Notes: generated by a model from the sequence alone, not told the origin. DNA of 64,000 bases from Mycolicibacterium diernhoferi (GCF_019456655.1 NZ_CP080332.1:2666001-2730000), one strand, 5' to 3'; positions 27,252 to 37,026 are shown, counted from the first letter of the stretch. Numbers and translations are program-made.

Positions 27252-28457
27252 GATCGGCAGGCCGGTGATGGCGCGACTCATCACCAGGCGCTGGATCTCG
27301 CTGGTGCCCTCGAAGATGGTGAAGATCTTCGCATCGCGGTGCATCCGCTCGACCGGGTAGTCGCGGGTGTAGCCGTTGCCGCCGAGGATCTGGATGGCCT
27401 CGTCGGTGACGTAGACCGCGGTCTCGCTGGCCACCAGCTTGGCCATCGACCCCTCGGCGTTCTCGAAGGCCTTGCCGTTGCGGGCCATCCAGGCCGCCCG
27501 GTACACCAGCAGGCGGGCGGCGTCGATGCGGGCGTTCATATCGGCGAGCTTGAACGCCACCGCCTGGAAGTCGCCGATCTTGCGGCCGAACTGCTCACGC
27601 TCGCGGGCGTAGTCCAGCGCGTACTCGTAGGCGGCCCGGGCCACCCCGACCGCCATCGCGCCGACGCTGGGGCGGGTGCGCTCGAAGGTGGCCATCGCGG
27701 CCTGTCCCGCGGTCCGCTTACCCTCGCGCGCTTTGGCGATCCGCGCGTCGAACTTGTCCTTGCCGCCGACGATGAGCCGACCCGGGATGCGGACCTCGTC
27801 GAGCACCACCTCGGCGGTGTGTGAGGCCCGGATGCCGTGCTTGCGGAACTTCTGGCCCTGGCTGAACCCGGGGGTGTGGGGCGGGATGATGAAGGAGGCC
27901 TGCCCGCGGCTGCCCAGTTCCGGGTACACCGAGGCGACGACGATGTGCACCTCGGCGATACCGCCGTTGGTCGCCCAGGTCTTGGTGCCGTTCAGCACCC
28001 ATTCGTCGGTGGCCTCGTCGTAGCGGGCCCGGGTCAGGATGGAACCGACATCGGAGCCGGCGCCGGGCTCCGACGAACAGAAGGCCGCGACCTTGGGGTC
28101 ATCGACGGTGCCGAACATCTGCGGCAGCCATTCCCCGATCTGCTCGGGGGTGCCGCTGCCGGCCAGCGAGGCTGCCGCCAGCCCGGTGCCCAGGATGGAC
28201 AGCGCGATGCCGGCGTCGCCCCAGAACAGCTCCTCGAAGACGGTGACCATGCCCAGGCCGGTCGGCTCGGCGGCCTGTTCGGCGAACATTTCCATCGAGT
28301 AGAGGCCGATCTTGGCGGCCTCGGCGATGATCGGCCAGGGGGTCTCTTCACGCTCGTCCCACTCGGCCGCGGCGGGGCGCACGACATCGGCGGCAAACTC
28401 GTGGACCCACTTTTGCACGTCGCGCAGGTCCGAGGGCAACTCCAGGGAGAAGGTCAT
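27246..28457 (-). CDS. Acyl-CoA dehydrogenase, single-chain type
   Basis: 403 residues, full family length. N-terminal helical domain, then the FAD/substrate tract FCSSEPGAGSDVGS and TKTWATNGG in the beta domain. The C-terminal domain has EREQFGRKIGDFQAVAFKLA, ILGGNGYTRDYPVERMHRDA and FEGTSEIQRLV. The Glu in FEGTSEIQ is the usual catalytic base, so this one looks fully active, unlike the split pair at 8263-10210. The start ATG 28457 lies 7 bases after a TAAGAT box, so the mRNA is probably leaderless. It is convergent with the P450 cassette and not obviously part of it. Confidence 0.92.
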   Translation of the reverse strand: MTFSLELPSDLRDVQKWVHEFAADVVRPAAAEWDEREETPWPIIAEAAKIGLYSMEMFAEQAAEPTGLGMVTVFEELFWGDAGIALSILGTGLAAASLAGSGTPEQIGEWLPQMFGTVDDPKVAAFCSSEPGAGSDVGSILTRARYDEATDEWVLNGTKTWATNGGIAEVHIVVASVYPELGSRGQASFIIPPHTPGFSQGQKFRKHGIRASHTAEVVLDEVRIPGRLIVGGKDKFDARIAKAREGKRTAGQAAMATFERTRPSVGAMAVGVARAAYEYALDYAREREQFGRKIGDFQAVAFKLADMNARIDAARLLVYRAAWMARNGKAFENAEGSMAKLVASETAVYVTDEAIQILGGNGYTRDYPVERMHRDAKIFTIFEGTSEIQRLVMSRAITGLPIR

Positions 28458-28464
28458 ACCGCCT

Positions 28465-28482
28465 ATCTTACTCTGGAGTAAG
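28465..28482 (-). promoter_or_regulatory. Leaderless minus-10 overlapped by a palindromic operator
   Basis: On the minus strand TAAGAT (28465-28470) ends 7 bases before ATG 28457. The inverted repeat CTTACTC/GAGTAAG with a 2-base centre (28467-28482) overlaps this box, so a bound repressor would block the promoter directly. The cognate regulator is not adjacent. Confidence 0.6.
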
Positions 28483-28542
28483 TTGATCGGCCAGATGGGC
28501 GCTTTCTGCCCCCGAGCACGGTTTCGGTGCAGGGTGTACCCG

Positions 28543-28548
28543 TAGACT
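28543..28548 (+). promoter_or_regulatory. Candidate yebC minus-10 box
   Basis: TAGACT fits TANNNT, 40 bases before ATG 28589. A purine-rich GAGAAAGAGGGCGG lies nearer the start codon and may serve as ribosome-binding site. Confidence 0.35.
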
Positions 28549-28588
28549 GGGCAACCGACGAATGACGGAGAAAGAGGGCGGAATCTGA

Positions 28589-29344
28589 ATGAGCGGCCAT
28601 TCCAAGTGGGCAACTACAAAGCACAAGAAGGCCGTCGTCGACGCCAAGCGCGGCAAGATGTTCGCCAAGCTCATCAAGAACATCGAGGTCGCGGCGCGTA
28701 CCGGCGGTGGTGACCCGTCCGGTAACCCGACGCTGTACGACGCGATCCAGAAGGCCAAGAAGTCGTCGGTGCCCAACGACAACATCGAGCGGGCCCGTAA
28801 GCGTGGCGGTGGCGAAGAGGCCGGCGGCGCCGACTGGCAGAACATCACCTACGAGGGCTACGGGCCCAATGGCGTTGCGGTGCTTATCGAATGCCTCACC
28901 GACAACCGCAACCGCGCCGCCGGCGAGGTGCGCGTCGCGATGACCCGCAACGGCGGCAACATGGCCGACCCGGGATCGGTGGCCTACCTGTTCTCCCGCA
29001 AGGGTGTGATCACCCTGGACAAGAACGGGCTGACCGAGGACGACGTGCTGGGTGCGGTGCTGGAGGCCGGCGCCGAGGAGATCAACGACCTGGGCGAGGG
29101 CTTCGAGATCATCTGCGAGCCCACCGACCTGGTCGCGGTGCGGACCGCGCTGCAGGACGCCGGTATCGACTACGACTCGGCCGAATCCGGCTTCCAGCCG
29201 TCGGTCTCGGTGCCCGTCGACCTGGAGGGCGCCCGCAAGGTGCTCAAGCTGATCGACGCGCTGGAGGACAGCGACGACGTGCAAGAGGTCTACACCAACA
29301 TCGACATCCCGGACGACGTCGCGGCCCAGCTCGACGAGGACTGA
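28589..29344 (+). CDS. yebC: YebC/PmpR-family protein
   Basis: 251 residues, the family's usual length. The opening [14 protein letters not shown] is diagnostic, and the acidic middle and C-terminal domains follow. Members act as translation factors that relieve ribosome stalling or as DNA-binding regulators; which applies here cannot be told. In M. tuberculosis the gene also lies between pdxT and ruvC. Its last 55 bases overlap the 3' end of the convergent AraC-type gene. Confidence 0.95.
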   Translation: MSGHSKWATTKHKKAVVDAKRGKMFAKLIKNIEVAARTGGGDPSGNPTLYDAIQKAKKSSVPNDNIERARKRGGGEEAGGADWQNITYEGYGPNGVAVLIECLTDNRNRAAGEVRVAMTRNGGNMADPGSVAYLFSRKGVITLDKNGLTEDDVLGAVLEAGAEEINDLGEGFEIICEPTDLVAVRTALQDAGIDYDSAESGFQPSVSVPVDLEGARKVLKLIDALEDSDDVQEVYTNIDIPDDVAAQLDED

Positions 29345-30291
29345 TCCGGCCGGGCCCGGGCGGCCCGCCGGTAGTGCAGGGGTGACATCCCGACCTCGCG
29401 CTTGAAGGCATTGGAGAATGCGCTCTCGGCGGCGTAACCGAGCTCGTAGGCCAGTGCCCCGACCGTCATGTCCGCGTCCCGCAGGGCACGCTGCGCCAGC
29501 AGTATCCGCCAGCTGCTCAGGTACGTCATCGGTGGAACACCGGCGGCCGCGCGGAACCGCTCGGCGAACGAGGTCCTCGACATCGCCGCGATCCGCGCCA
29601 GTTCGGTCAACTGCCACGGCCTCCCGGGATCGGCGTGCATGGCGGCGGCTGCCGGTCGCAGCTGTTCGTCGGTGAGCAGCCCCAGCAGACCCGGCGGTAC
29701 CGAATCGGCCCGGTCGAGGTGTGTGCGCAGCACCGCAAGCACCAGCAGTTGAGCGAGTTGCGCGACGGCGAAGTCGCTGCCGATCCGGTCTGCGGTCATC
29801 TCCCGATATATGCGCGACGCCAGGTCGTGCAGCTCGGATGCGTCGGCGGCGGTGGCACGCACGTGCAACGCCGGCGGCAGCGCGGTACGCAGCAGTTGGC
29901 GGCCCACCTCGTTGACGCCGATGTGCCCGCCCAGCATCACGTCCTGCTCGCCGTCGCCGACCCGTACCAGCGGTTCGATCGCGCTCAGTTCGAACGCGAC
30001 CGGGACAGCTCCGTCCGGGACGTTCGACAGGGTCACCCGCCGGCGGTGGTTGAGGATCACGACGTCACCGGCCGTGGCGTGCACCGGGGTGACGCCGTCG
30101 GGTTGCACCCGGACTCGGCCGCGCACCACGGCGATGAACTTCAGCGGCTCGGCGATGTCGGCGCTGGTGGTCCATGCGCCGGCAGCCGCCAACCCACCCG
30201 AGACCACGCCGCGCGCCTCGACGAGGCGTAACACCGCCGAGAGGGGATCGCGGGCGAGTTCCGGACGATCACGCATGCGCTGCGGACTCAT
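29290..30291 (-). CDS. AraC-family regulator with cupin sensor
   Basis: 333 residues from ATG 30291. Residues about 10-195 form a Cupin_6-type sensor ([20 protein letters not shown], then [11 protein letters not shown]). Residues about 210-310 carry two helix-turn-helix motifs ([19 protein letters not shown] and [20 protein letters not shown]). The tail beyond residue 315 overlaps yebC and looks like read-through sequence. It is divergent from an SDR gene over 39 bases and probably controls it, as such AraC and SDR pairs often do. Start is uncertain because no ribosome-binding site is evident. Confidence 0.85.
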   Translation of the reverse strand: MSPQRMRDRPELARDPLSAVLRLVEARGVVSGGLAAAGAWTTSADIAEPLKFIAVVRGRVRVQPDGVTPVHATAGDVVILNHRRRVTLSNVPDGAVPVAFELSAIEPLVRVGDGEQDVMLGGHIGVNEVGRQLLRTALPPALHVRATAADASELHDLASRIYREMTADRIGSDFAVAQLAQLLVLAVLRTHLDRADSVPPGLLGLLTDEQLRPAAAAMHADPGRPWQLTELARIAAMSRTSFAERFRAAAGVPPMTYLSSWRILLAQRALRDADMTVGALAYELGYAAESAFSNAFKREVGMSPLHYRRAARARPDQSSSSWAATSSGMSMLV

Positions 30292-30330
30292 GATGATGAG
30301 AAGCCCGGCCGGCCGGACGTTATTCCGGGT

Positions 30331-31317
30331 ATGACGAACAGACAACACCCTCTCGGTTCGGGTTTCACCGCAGCGTCGACGGCCACCGATGTACTGGCCG
30401 GCATCGACCTTGCCGGACGGCAGATCGTCGTGACCGCCGGGCACGTCGGGCTCGGGCTCGAGACCACGCGGGCACTGAGTCGGGCCGGCGCGTCGGTGGT
30501 GATCGGTGCGCGCTCGCCGGGACGCGCGGCGGCCGCGGTGGCGGATCTGCCCGGTGTCGAGGCGCGCCCGCTCGACCTCCTCGACCCGCGGTCCGTCGAT
30601 GCCTTCGCCGAGGCGTACCTCGATACGGGCCGACCGCTGCATGCGTTGATCAACAACGCCGGGATCATGGGTGGGCCGCTGGTCCGCGACGGCCGCGGAT
30701 ATGAGGCACAGTTCGCCACCAATCATCTCGGTCACTTCCGGCTGACCGATGGACTGCTGCCCGCGTTGCGGGCGGCGTCCGGCGCGCGGGTCGTGGAAGT
30801 CTCGTCGTGGGGCCATCACCTATCGGACATCCGTTGGGGCGATCCACATTTCGAAGATGGCGCCTATGACGGCATGGTGGCCTACGGTCAGTCCAAGACG
30901 GCCAATGTGTTGTTCGCCGTCGAATTGGACCGGCGCTGGTCCAACGACGGCATCCGCGGCTACGCACTGCACCCCGGCGGCATCATCGACACCAACCTCG
31001 CACCGTCGATCACCGACGAACAGTGGCAGCTGATGGGGTTGATCGACGAGCACGGCAAAGTGGTCAACGACCCGGACCGTGACCTCAAGACCCCGATGCA
31101 GGGCGCTTCCACCAGCGTGTGGGCCGCGACCAGCCCGCTGCTCGACGGCATCGGCGGAGTGTTCCTGCAGAACAACGACATCGCGCCGCTGGAGGACATC
31201 GACGCGCCCCTGAGCATCGACTTCGGGTCGGGTCCGCTCCAGACCAGCGTGGGGGTCACCCGATATGCGGTCGACCCGGAATCCGCGCAGCGGCTGTGGG
31301 ACCTCAGTGAGAAGTAG
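30331..31317 (+). CDS. Short-chain oxidoreductase, retinol-dehydrogenase-like
   Basis: 328 residues. The nucleotide-binding motif is [15 protein letters not shown] near residues 35-49, NNAG follows near 108, and the active site is Ser ([10 protein letters not shown]) plus YGQSK. The long C-terminal part and the insertion after VSSWGHH resemble retinol dehydrogenase and protochlorophyllide-reductase-like SDRs. Substrate unknown. The divergent AraC regulator is the likely controller. Confidence 0.88.
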   Translation: MTNRQHPLGSGFTAASTATDVLAGIDLAGRQIVVTAGHVGLGLETTRALSRAGASVVIGARSPGRAAAAVADLPGVEARPLDLLDPRSVDAFAEAYLDTGRPLHALINNAGIMGGPLVRDGRGYEAQFATNHLGHFRLTDGLLPALRAASGARVVEVSSWGHHLSDIRWGDPHFEDGAYDGMVAYGQSKTANVLFAVELDRRWSNDGIRGYALHPGGIIDTNLAPSITDEQWQLMGLIDEHGKVVNDPDRDLKTPMQGASTSVWAATSPLLDGIGGVFLQNNDIAPLEDIDAPLSIDFGSGPLQTSVGVTRYAVDPESAQRLWDLSEK

Positions 31318-31325
31318 TCGACCGG

Positions 31326-31973
31326 CTAGAGTGCCGCGCTGATCGGGGTGTCACCGCTGATCAGCTCGAAGGTCCGGCCCGCGGTGGCGGGGGAGTCCAG
31401 CACCGCGAGCAGCACCGCGGCGACGTCGGCGCGCGGGATGGTCCCGCGCCCGGTGGATTCGGCGATCCGAACCCGCCCGGTACCGGGCTCGTCGGTCAGC
31501 CCGCCGGGCCGCACAATTGTCGTCTGCAGCCCGGCGCGGGCCCGGACGTCGGCGTCGGCCTCGGATTTGGCCCGCATGTAGACGCGGAACACCTCGTCGT
31601 AGCCGTCGTCGAGGCTGCGGTCGTCGGCCGAGAGCGCGGACACCATGACATAGCGCCGCACGCCCGCGGACTCGGCTGCGTCGGCGAGCAGGATCGCGGC
31701 ATCGCGGTCCACCGTCTGCTTTCGGGCCACCCCGCTGCCCGGCCCGGCCCCGGCGGCGAACACCACCGCGTCGGCGCCGCGCACCGCCTCGGCGACCTGC
31801 TCGACCGAGCTGTGCTCCAGGTCGAGGACCACCGCCTGGGCGCCGGCGGCCTCCAGATCGCCGACCTGCGTTGGATTTCGGATCAGTCCGACCGCGGTGT
31901 CACCGCGGTCCGCCAACAGCCGCTCCAGCAGCAGCGCGATCTTGCCATGTCCACCCGCAATGACGACTCTCAT
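31326..31973 (-). CDS. Atypical SDR, NAD(P)H-binding protein
   Basis: 215 residues from ATG 31973. The glycine motif [14 protein letters not shown] is near residues 8-21 and the fold continues to a short C-terminal end. No catalytic YxxxK is in the usual place, though [10 protein letters not shown] has a Tyr and Lys. It belongs to the NAD(P)-binding group related to YhfK and BVR-B. TAGGCT ends 6 bases before the ATG on this strand, a leaderless arrangement. It is divergent from ruvC. Confidence 0.82.
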   Translation of the reverse strand: MRVVIAGGHGKIALLLERLLADRGDTAVGLIRNPTQVGDLEAAGAQAVVLDLEHSSVEQVAEAVRGADAVVFAAGAGPGSGVARKQTVDRDAAILLADAAESAGVRRYVMVSALSADDRSLDDGYDEVFRVYMRAKSEADADVRARAGLQTTIVRPGGLTDEPGTGRVRIAESTGRGTIPRADVAAVLLAVLDSPATAGRTFELISGDTPISAAL

Positions 31974-31979
31974 CAATTC

Positions 31980-31985
31980 AGCCTA
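31980..31985 (-). promoter_or_regulatory. Leaderless minus-10 box of the NAD(P)-binding gene
   Basis: TAGGCT on the minus strand ends 6 bases before ATG 31973. No ribosome-binding site could fit in between. Confidence 0.45.
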
Positions 31986-32028
31986 CGGACCATCGGAGAT
32001 GGGGATCTGAGCGTGTCCCTGTCGAGTT

Positions 32029-32068
32029 GTGTCGGCCCTGGCAGCTACGCTATCGAACACGTGTTCTT
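32029..32068 (+). promoter_or_regulatory. ruvC damage-inducible promoter: PafBC-type element plus SOS box
   Basis: TGTCGG at 32030-32035 is the core of the PafBC (RecA-NDp) element and is followed, at the consensus 8-base spacing, by the minus-10 TACGCT at 32046-32051. Directly after it lies the LexA-box match TCGAAC-ACGT-GTTCTT at 32053-32068 (consensus TCGAAC-N4-GTTCGA, last two bases differ). Both known mycobacterial DNA-damage systems may therefore act here. Confidence 0.65.
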
Positions 32069-32084
32069 ATCTGAAGGGGCTGGC

Positions 32085-32642
32085 GTGCGGATTATGGGAG
32101 TCGATCCCGGGTTGACGCGCTGCGGGTTGTCGGTGGTCGAAAGCGGCCGCGGGCGGCATGTCACCGCGCTCGACGTCGACGTCGTACGGACGCCGGCGGA
32201 CGCTCCGCTGCAGATGCGGCTGCTGACCATCAGCGACACCGTCGAGCACTGGATGGACACTCACGTCCCGGACGTGATCGCCATCGAGCGGGTGTTCGCC
32301 AACCAGAACGCCAACACCGCGATGGGTACCGCCCAGGCGGGTGGGGTGATCGCGCTGGCCGCGGCCCGCCGCAACATCGACGTGTTCTTCCATACCCCGT
32401 CGGAGGTCAAGGCCGCGGTGACCGGGAACGGCCGGGCCGACAAGGCTCAGATCACCACCATGGTCACCAAAATCCTCGGCCTGCAACAGAAGCCGACTCC
32501 CGCGGACGCCGCAGACGCGCTCGCGCTGGCGATCTGCCACTGCTGGCGGGCCCCGATGATCGCCCGGATGGCCGAGGCCGAGGCCAAGGCCGAGGCGCAG
32601 AAGAAGCTCTACCAGGCCAAGCTGAAGGCGGCCCGCGCATGA
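32085..32642 (+). CDS. ruvC: Holliday junction resolvase RuvC
   Basis: 185 residues from GTG 32085, with GAAGGGG five bases upstream. Catalytic acids are visible: Asp7 in [10 protein letters not shown], the Glu in IAIERVF, and the Asp residues of [11 protein letters not shown]. It cuts Holliday junctions as a dimer after RuvAB branch migration. The C-terminal end has an extra charged Ala/Lys/Glu helix. It overlaps ruvA by four bases (ATGA). Confidence 0.97.
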   Translation: MRIMGVDPGLTRCGLSVVESGRGRHVTALDVDVVRTPADAPLQMRLLTISDTVEHWMDTHVPDVIAIERVFANQNANTAMGTAQAGGVIALAAARRNIDVFFHTPSEVKAAVTGNGRADKAQITTMVTKILGLQQKPTPADAADALALAICHCWRAPMIARMAEAEAKAEAQKKLYQAKLKAARA

Positions 32643-33229
32643 TCGCCTCGGTACGCGGCGAGATCATCGACATCGCCCTCGACCACGCCGTCGTGGAGGC
32701 CGCCGGTGTCGGCTACAAGGTGATGGCCACCCCGACGACGCTGTCCACGCTGCGGCGCGGGGAAGAGGCCCGGCTGATCACCGCGATGATCGTGCGCGAG
32801 GACTCGATGACGCTGTACGGCTTCGCCGACGGTGAATCCCGAGACCTGTTCAACACGTTGCTGGGTGTCTCGGGGGTCGGCCCGAAGATCGCGCTGGCCA
32901 CGCTGGCGGTGTACGACGCCACCTCGCTGCGGCAGGCACTGGCCGACGGGGACATCACAGCCCTGACCCGGGTGCCCGGAATCGGCAAACGGGGCGCCGA
33001 GCGGATGGTGCTGGAACTGCGCGACAAGATCGGTGCGGTGGCCGGTGCCGGTGGGGTGGTCGGCGCCAGTGGGCACGCCGTGCGGATCCCCGTCGTGGAA
33101 GCGCTTGTCGGCCTGGGGTTCGCGGCCAAACAGGCCGAGGAGGCCACCGACAAGGTGCTGGCCGACGACCCGAATGCCACCACCTCCAGTGCGCTGCGGG
33201 CGGCGCTGTCCATGCTCGGTAAGAAGTAG
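32639..33229 (+). CDS. ruvA: Holliday junction DNA helicase subunit RuvA
   Basis: 196 residues. Domain I barrel ([20 protein letters not shown]), the helix-hairpin-helix region ([20 protein letters not shown] and [19 protein letters not shown]), and the C-terminal domain III ([18 protein letters not shown]) that contacts RuvB. Normal length. It binds the four-way junction as a tetramer. Confidence 0.97.
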   Translation: MIASVRGEIIDIALDHAVVEAAGVGYKVMATPTTLSTLRRGEEARLITAMIVREDSMTLYGFADGESRDLFNTLLGVSGVGPKIALATLAVYDATSLRQALADGDITALTRVPGIGKRGAERMVLELRDKIGAVAGAGGVVGASGHAVRIPVVEALVGLGFAAKQAEEATDKVLADDPNATTSSALRAALSMLGKK

Positions 33230-33231
33230 CC

Positions 33232-34284
33232 ATGGGTCGTTTCGAAGGCGATGAACCCGAGGATCGGGAGGTCACGCCGGCGCTGACGGTCGGCGAAGGC
33301 GACATCGATGCCAGCCTGCGGCCGCGCTCCCTGCAGGAGTTCATCGGTCAGCACCGGGTGCGTGAGCAGTTGCAACTGGTCCTCGAAGGCGCCAAGAACC
33401 GTGGCGGCACACCGGATCACATCCTGCTGTCCGGCCCGCCCGGGCTGGGCAAGACCTCGCTGGCGATGATCATCGCCGCGGAACTGAGTTCCGCGCTGCG
33501 GGTCACCTCCGGTCCGGCGCTGGAGCGGGCCGGCGATCTCGCGGCGATGCTGTCGAATCTGGTCGAGGGCGATGTGCTGTTCATCGACGAGATCCATCGC
33601 ATCGCCCGGCCCGCCGAGGAGATGCTCTACCTGGCGATGGAGGACTTCCGGGTCGACGTGGTGGTCGGCAAGGGGCCCGGGGCGACGTCGATCCCGCTGG
33701 ACGTCGCACCGTTCACCCTGGTGGGTGCCACCACCCGGTCCGGCGCGCTGACCGGCCCGCTGCGCGACCGGTTCGGTTTCACCGCCCACATGGACTTCTA
33801 CGAACCGGCCGACCTGGAACGGGTGCTGGCGCGGTCGGCCGGGATCCTCGGCATCGAACTCGAGGCCACCGCCGGCGCGGAGGTCGCCCGCCGGTCGCGC
33901 GGCACCCCGCGGATCGCCAACCGGTTGCTGCGCCGGGTCCGCGATTACGCCGAGGTGCGCGCCGACGGTGTGATCACCCGGGACATCGCCAAGGCCGCCC
34001 TGGAGGTCTACGACGTCGACGAACTCGGGTTGGACCGGCTGGACCGCGCGGTGCTGTCCGCCCTGACCCGGAGCTTCGGCGGCGGGCCGGTGGGGGTGTC
34101 GACGCTGGCCGTCGCGGTGGGGGAGGAAGCCACCACTGTCGAAGAGGTCTGTGAACCCTTCCTGGTGCGCGCCGGGATGATCGCCCGCACGCCGCGCGGC
34201 CGGGTCGCCACACCACAGGCGTGGACGCATCTGGGCTTGCAGCCACCGGCCGGCGGGTTCGGCCAAACCGGGCTGTTTGAATAA
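33232..34284 (+). CDS. ruvB: Holliday junction branch-migration ATPase RuvB
   Basis: 350 residues. Walker A is GPPGLGKT at residues 68-75, Walker B is LFIDEIHR near 117, and sensor 1 is LVGATTRSG. The C-terminal winged-helix domain ends the protein ([20 protein letters not shown]). Two bases separate it from ruvA; it is the last gene of the ruvCAB operon. Confidence 0.97.
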   Translation: MGRFEGDEPEDREVTPALTVGEGDIDASLRPRSLQEFIGQHRVREQLQLVLEGAKNRGGTPDHILLSGPPGLGKTSLAMIIAAELSSALRVTSGPALERAGDLAAMLSNLVEGDVLFIDEIHRIARPAEEMLYLAMEDFRVDVVVGKGPGATSIPLDVAPFTLVGATTRSGALTGPLRDRFGFTAHMDFYEPADLERVLARSAGILGIELEATAGAEVARRSRGTPRIANRLLRRVRDYAEVRADGVITRDIAKAALEVYDVDELGLDRLDRAVLSALTRSFGGGPVGVSTLAVAVGEEATTVEEVCEPFLVRAGMIARTPRGRVATPQAWTHLGLQPPAGGFGQTGLFE

Positions 34285-34332
34285 TCGATACCCCGGCTGG
34301 GTAATCCCTCGGTTATGACCGAGGAGGCCACC

Positions 34333-34986
34333 ATGAGCGAGACACGCGAGCGACGTACCGGCGGCAGGCTGCACATGCCCCGCAGCCGCGGTGCCCTGAG
34401 TGGGCTGCTGCTGATCCTGGCCGGCGTCTGGGGTGCATTCATCCCGTTCGTCGGGCCCTACTTCGACTTCGCCTTCACCCCGGATTCGCCGTGGGCCTGG
34501 ACCACGGGCCGCGGGTGGCTGGAGGTGCTACCGGGTGCGGTGACCGTCGTGGGTGGTCTGCTGCTTCTGGGGTCGCGTAACCGCGCGACGGCCATGCTGG
34601 GCGGCTGGCTGGCCGTGGTGGCCGGCGCATGGTTCGTCGTCGGGCGCGCACTGGCCGGGCCCATGGCCCTGGGGAATGCGGGCAGCCCGGTGGCCGTCAC
34701 CGAGACCAAGCAGGTGATGCTGGAACTGGCGTACTTCTCCGGTCTCGGCGCGCTGATCGTCTTTCTGGGCGCTGCGGCGGTCGGACGGTTGTCGGTGCGC
34801 AGCGTCCGCGACGTCCGGCAGGCCGAAACGGTCGGCACCCGGCCGGTGGACACCGCGGAACAGCCCGTCGCGGCCACATCGGAGCCGGTGCCCATGCGAG
34901 ATCAGAAAACCGAGGTCATCGGGCCCACCGCGGATGCCCAGCACCGGCGGCGTGGCTGGCGGCTCGGGCGGTTCGCACACCGCTAG
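34333..34986 (+). CDS. Four-helix membrane protein of unknown function
   Basis: 217 residues from ATG 34333, preferred because GAGGAGG (34321-34327) lies five bases before it; an ATG at 34315 is in frame. Four hydrophobic segments near residues 22-42, 65-83, 88-110 and 135-155, then a polar tail of about 60 residues rich in Arg at its end. It resembles small actinobacterial membrane proteins without assigned role. Its stop codon and that of the convergent diguanylate cyclase share CTAG. Confidence 0.7.
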   Translation: MSETRERRTGGRLHMPRSRGALSGLLLILAGVWGAFIPFVGPYFDFAFTPDSPWAWTTGRGWLEVLPGAVTVVGGLLLLGSRNRATAMLGGWLAVVAGAWFVVGRALAGPMALGNAGSPVAVTETKQVMLELAYFSGLGALIVFLGAAAVGRLSVRSVRDVRQAETVGTRPVDTAEQPVAATSEPVPMRDQKTEVIGPTADAQHRRRGWRLGRFAHR

Positions 34987-36071
34987 ACGACCTCCTCGGG
35001 TCGCTCGGCGGGCAGATCCCACGCGTGGCACACCCGGTTGCCGCCGGCGCGCTTCGCGGCGTACATCGCCTGATCGGCCGCGCAGAGCAGCTCGTCGAGC
35101 GCGTCCTGGTTCGCCGGGTGCCCGGACGCGGATGCGGTACCGACACTCGCGGTGACGGCGTACGGAAGGCTCTCGATCGCTGTGCGCACCCGGTCGGCGA
35201 GATGACGCAGCTGGTTGTCGCTCATCCGGGCGGCGATACAGAATTCCTCGCCGCCGATGCGGGCCACGACGACATCGGTGCCCGCGACCCGGCGCAGCGC
35301 CGTGGCGACCGCCGTCAGCACCCGGTCGCCGGCGGCGTGCCCCTGGGTGTCGTTGACCTGTTTGAACTCGTCGAGATCGACCATCACCACGCCGAAGGTT
35401 TCGCGACCGCGGACCGGACGCGTGGCGCGATCCCCGACGGCCCGGTGCAGCCCGCGGCGGTTGTGCAGCCCGGTCAGCGCGTCCAGATCCGAGTTCACCG
35501 CGTCGGCGCCCAACAGCTGAACCAGCACCTGCCCGACCATCGGCACGGTCAGGATGCTGACCAGAACCAGCAGCGTCTCGCTGACGGCGAGGACGGGATC
35601 GCCGTCGACGGCCGCCCGCAGGCCGCACAGCATGGTGGTGCTCACGGCGATGCCGAGCACGAGCGTCAGGAACGGGCTGGTGTGGGTGAACGCCACCAAT
35701 CCGGCGATCACCACGAACACGACACAAGCGGTCAGGCCGTGCTGCGGCTGCATGGCGATCAGACAGGCGGCGGACACGCTCAGCGCCGAAAGCACCGCCA
35801 AAGCCCGGGAACTGCGCCGCGACGGCCAGCGGGTCAGCCAGACGAACGTCATGGTCCAGCACAACGCGGTTGCCGGCACGGCGACGGCGGCCTTGACGGC
35901 GAACGGGGCCGTCGCGGGGCTCCAGAGCAGCAGGATGGGCACGAATCCCAGCACCGTCACCGAGATCGCCATGATGACCTGTAGTGGCCAACGCAGATGC
36001 TGGGACTCCAGATACTCGGAGAGCCACTCGTAGCGGTCGGGCTGCTGCCACCACCGGCGGATCGTTTCCAT
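34983..36071 (-). CDS. Membrane diguanylate cyclase (GGDEF)
   Basis: 362 residues. About six membrane helices at residues 30-195 act as an unknown sensor. The C-terminal GGDEF domain opens with DALTGLHNRRGL, has the metal-site VMVDLDEFKQVNDTQGH, and carries GGEEF at residues 273-277, so it should be active in making cyclic di-GMP from GTP. The RxxD inhibitory site five residues before GGEEF is absent (the positions read GTDV). No EAL domain. It is divergent from the hydrolase-like gene. Confidence 0.92.
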   Translation of the reverse strand: METIRRWWQQPDRYEWLSEYLESQHLRWPLQVIMAISVTVLGFVPILLLWSPATAPFAVKAAVAVPATALCWTMTFVWLTRWPSRRSSRALAVLSALSVSAACLIAMQPQHGLTACVVFVVIAGLVAFTHTSPFLTLVLGIAVSTTMLCGLRAAVDGDPVLAVSETLLVLVSILTVPMVGQVLVQLLGADAVNSDLDALTGLHNRRGLHRAVGDRATRPVRGRETFGVVMVDLDEFKQVNDTQGHAAGDRVLTAVATALRRVAGTDVVVARIGGEEFCIAARMSDNQLRHLADRVRTAIESLPYAVTASVGTASASGHPANQDALDELLCAADQAMYAAKRAGGNRVCHAWDLPAERPEEVV

Positions 36072-36207
36072 CGCATCAGCTCGTTCGAAAGATCAGGGTC
36101 ACACGGGTTGGCAACACTGTACGGGGTCAGAGGCAGTAGTAGAGGTGGCCGCCCGGCTGGGCAGCAAACTAAGGTGGCCGAAGTTCGGTTTCCGATGAAA
36201 ACGGGGT

Positions 36208-37026
36208 GTGGCCATGTCGCTGATCGACACCGAGTTGGGCCGGTTACACGTCCAGGTTCACGGTGCCGGACCTCCGCTGGTGCTGTGGCACAGCCTGTTC
36301 CTCGATTCGCGTTCGTGGTGCGGTATGGCCGAAGAACTTGCCGCCAGCCGTTCGGTCGTCGTCATCGACGGGCCGTCGCACGGCCGCAGCGAACCGATCG
36401 CCCGGGACTTCACCTTCGGTGACTGTGTCACCGCCGCGGAACGGGTGCTCGACTCCCTCGCGCTGGCCGGGCCGGTGGACTGGGTGGGCAATGCCTGGGG
36501 TGGGCACGTCGGCATCCAGTTCGCGCTGCGACGGCCCGAACGGGTACGGACGCTGACCACGATCGGGACTCCGGCGCATGGGTTGCGAGCGGTCGAGCGC
36601 TGGACGAAGGCCTGGCCGCTGGTGCAGCTCTACAGGATCGCGGGGCCGAATTCGCTGCTGATGAAACCACTTTCGGACGCCCTCGTCGGTGCCGAAGCGC
36701 AGTCGGCGGTGCCCGAACTGGCGGCGACGGTGATGAGCGCCTTCACCGACGCCGACCGTGTGGCGATGTTCCACGCCATCAGATCGATGATGCTGAACCG
36801 ACCGGACATGAGTGCCGACATGCGTCGACTCGCCGTCCCCACGCTGTTGATCGCGGGGCGCGACGACACCACCGGATGGCAACCCGCCGATGCCCACGAG
36901 GTGGCCGACACGATGACCGATGCGACCGTGACGGCCGCACCGGGCTCGGGTCACTCCTCGCCGCTGCTGCTCGCGCGCGATGCCGTCACCGCTGCGGTGC
37001 AGGAATTCACCCGCTACCCGGTGTAG
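36208..37026 (+). CDS. Alpha/beta-hydrolase-fold protein lacking the nucleophilic Ser
   Basis: 272 residues from GTG 36208 (ATG at 36214 is an alternative). The fold is clear: strand and oxyanion region (PLVLWHSLFLDSRSW), then the nucleophile elbow, which reads GNAWGG at residues 94-99 with Ala96 where Ser, Cys or Asp is expected. The acid (LLIAGRDDTTGW) and His (APGSGHSSPLL) are retained. It is therefore a non-hydrolytic member, such as a binding protein, a cofactor-free oxygenase-like enzyme or a lyase. The last 13 bases overlap the convergent aldehyde dehydrogenase gene. Confidence 0.85.
   Translation: MAMSLIDTELGRLHVQVHGAGPPLVLWHSLFLDSRSWCGMAEELAASRSVVVIDGPSHGRSEPIARDFTFGDCVTAAERVLDSLALAGPVDWVGNAWGGHVGIQFALRRPERVRTLTTIGTPAHGLRAVERWTKAWPLVQLYRIAGPNSLLMKPLSDALVGAEAQSAVPELAATVMSAFTDADRVAMFHAIRSMMLNRPDMSADMRRLAVPTLLIAGRDDTTGWQPADAHEVADTMTDATVTAAPGSGHSSPLLLARDAVTAAVQEFTRYPV

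Noticed and set aside
34275..34304. SigF-type promoter (GTTT and GGGTA) before the membrane protein gene
   Set aside because: The spacing is about 20 bases, longer than the 15-17 expected, and the minus-10 is imperfect.
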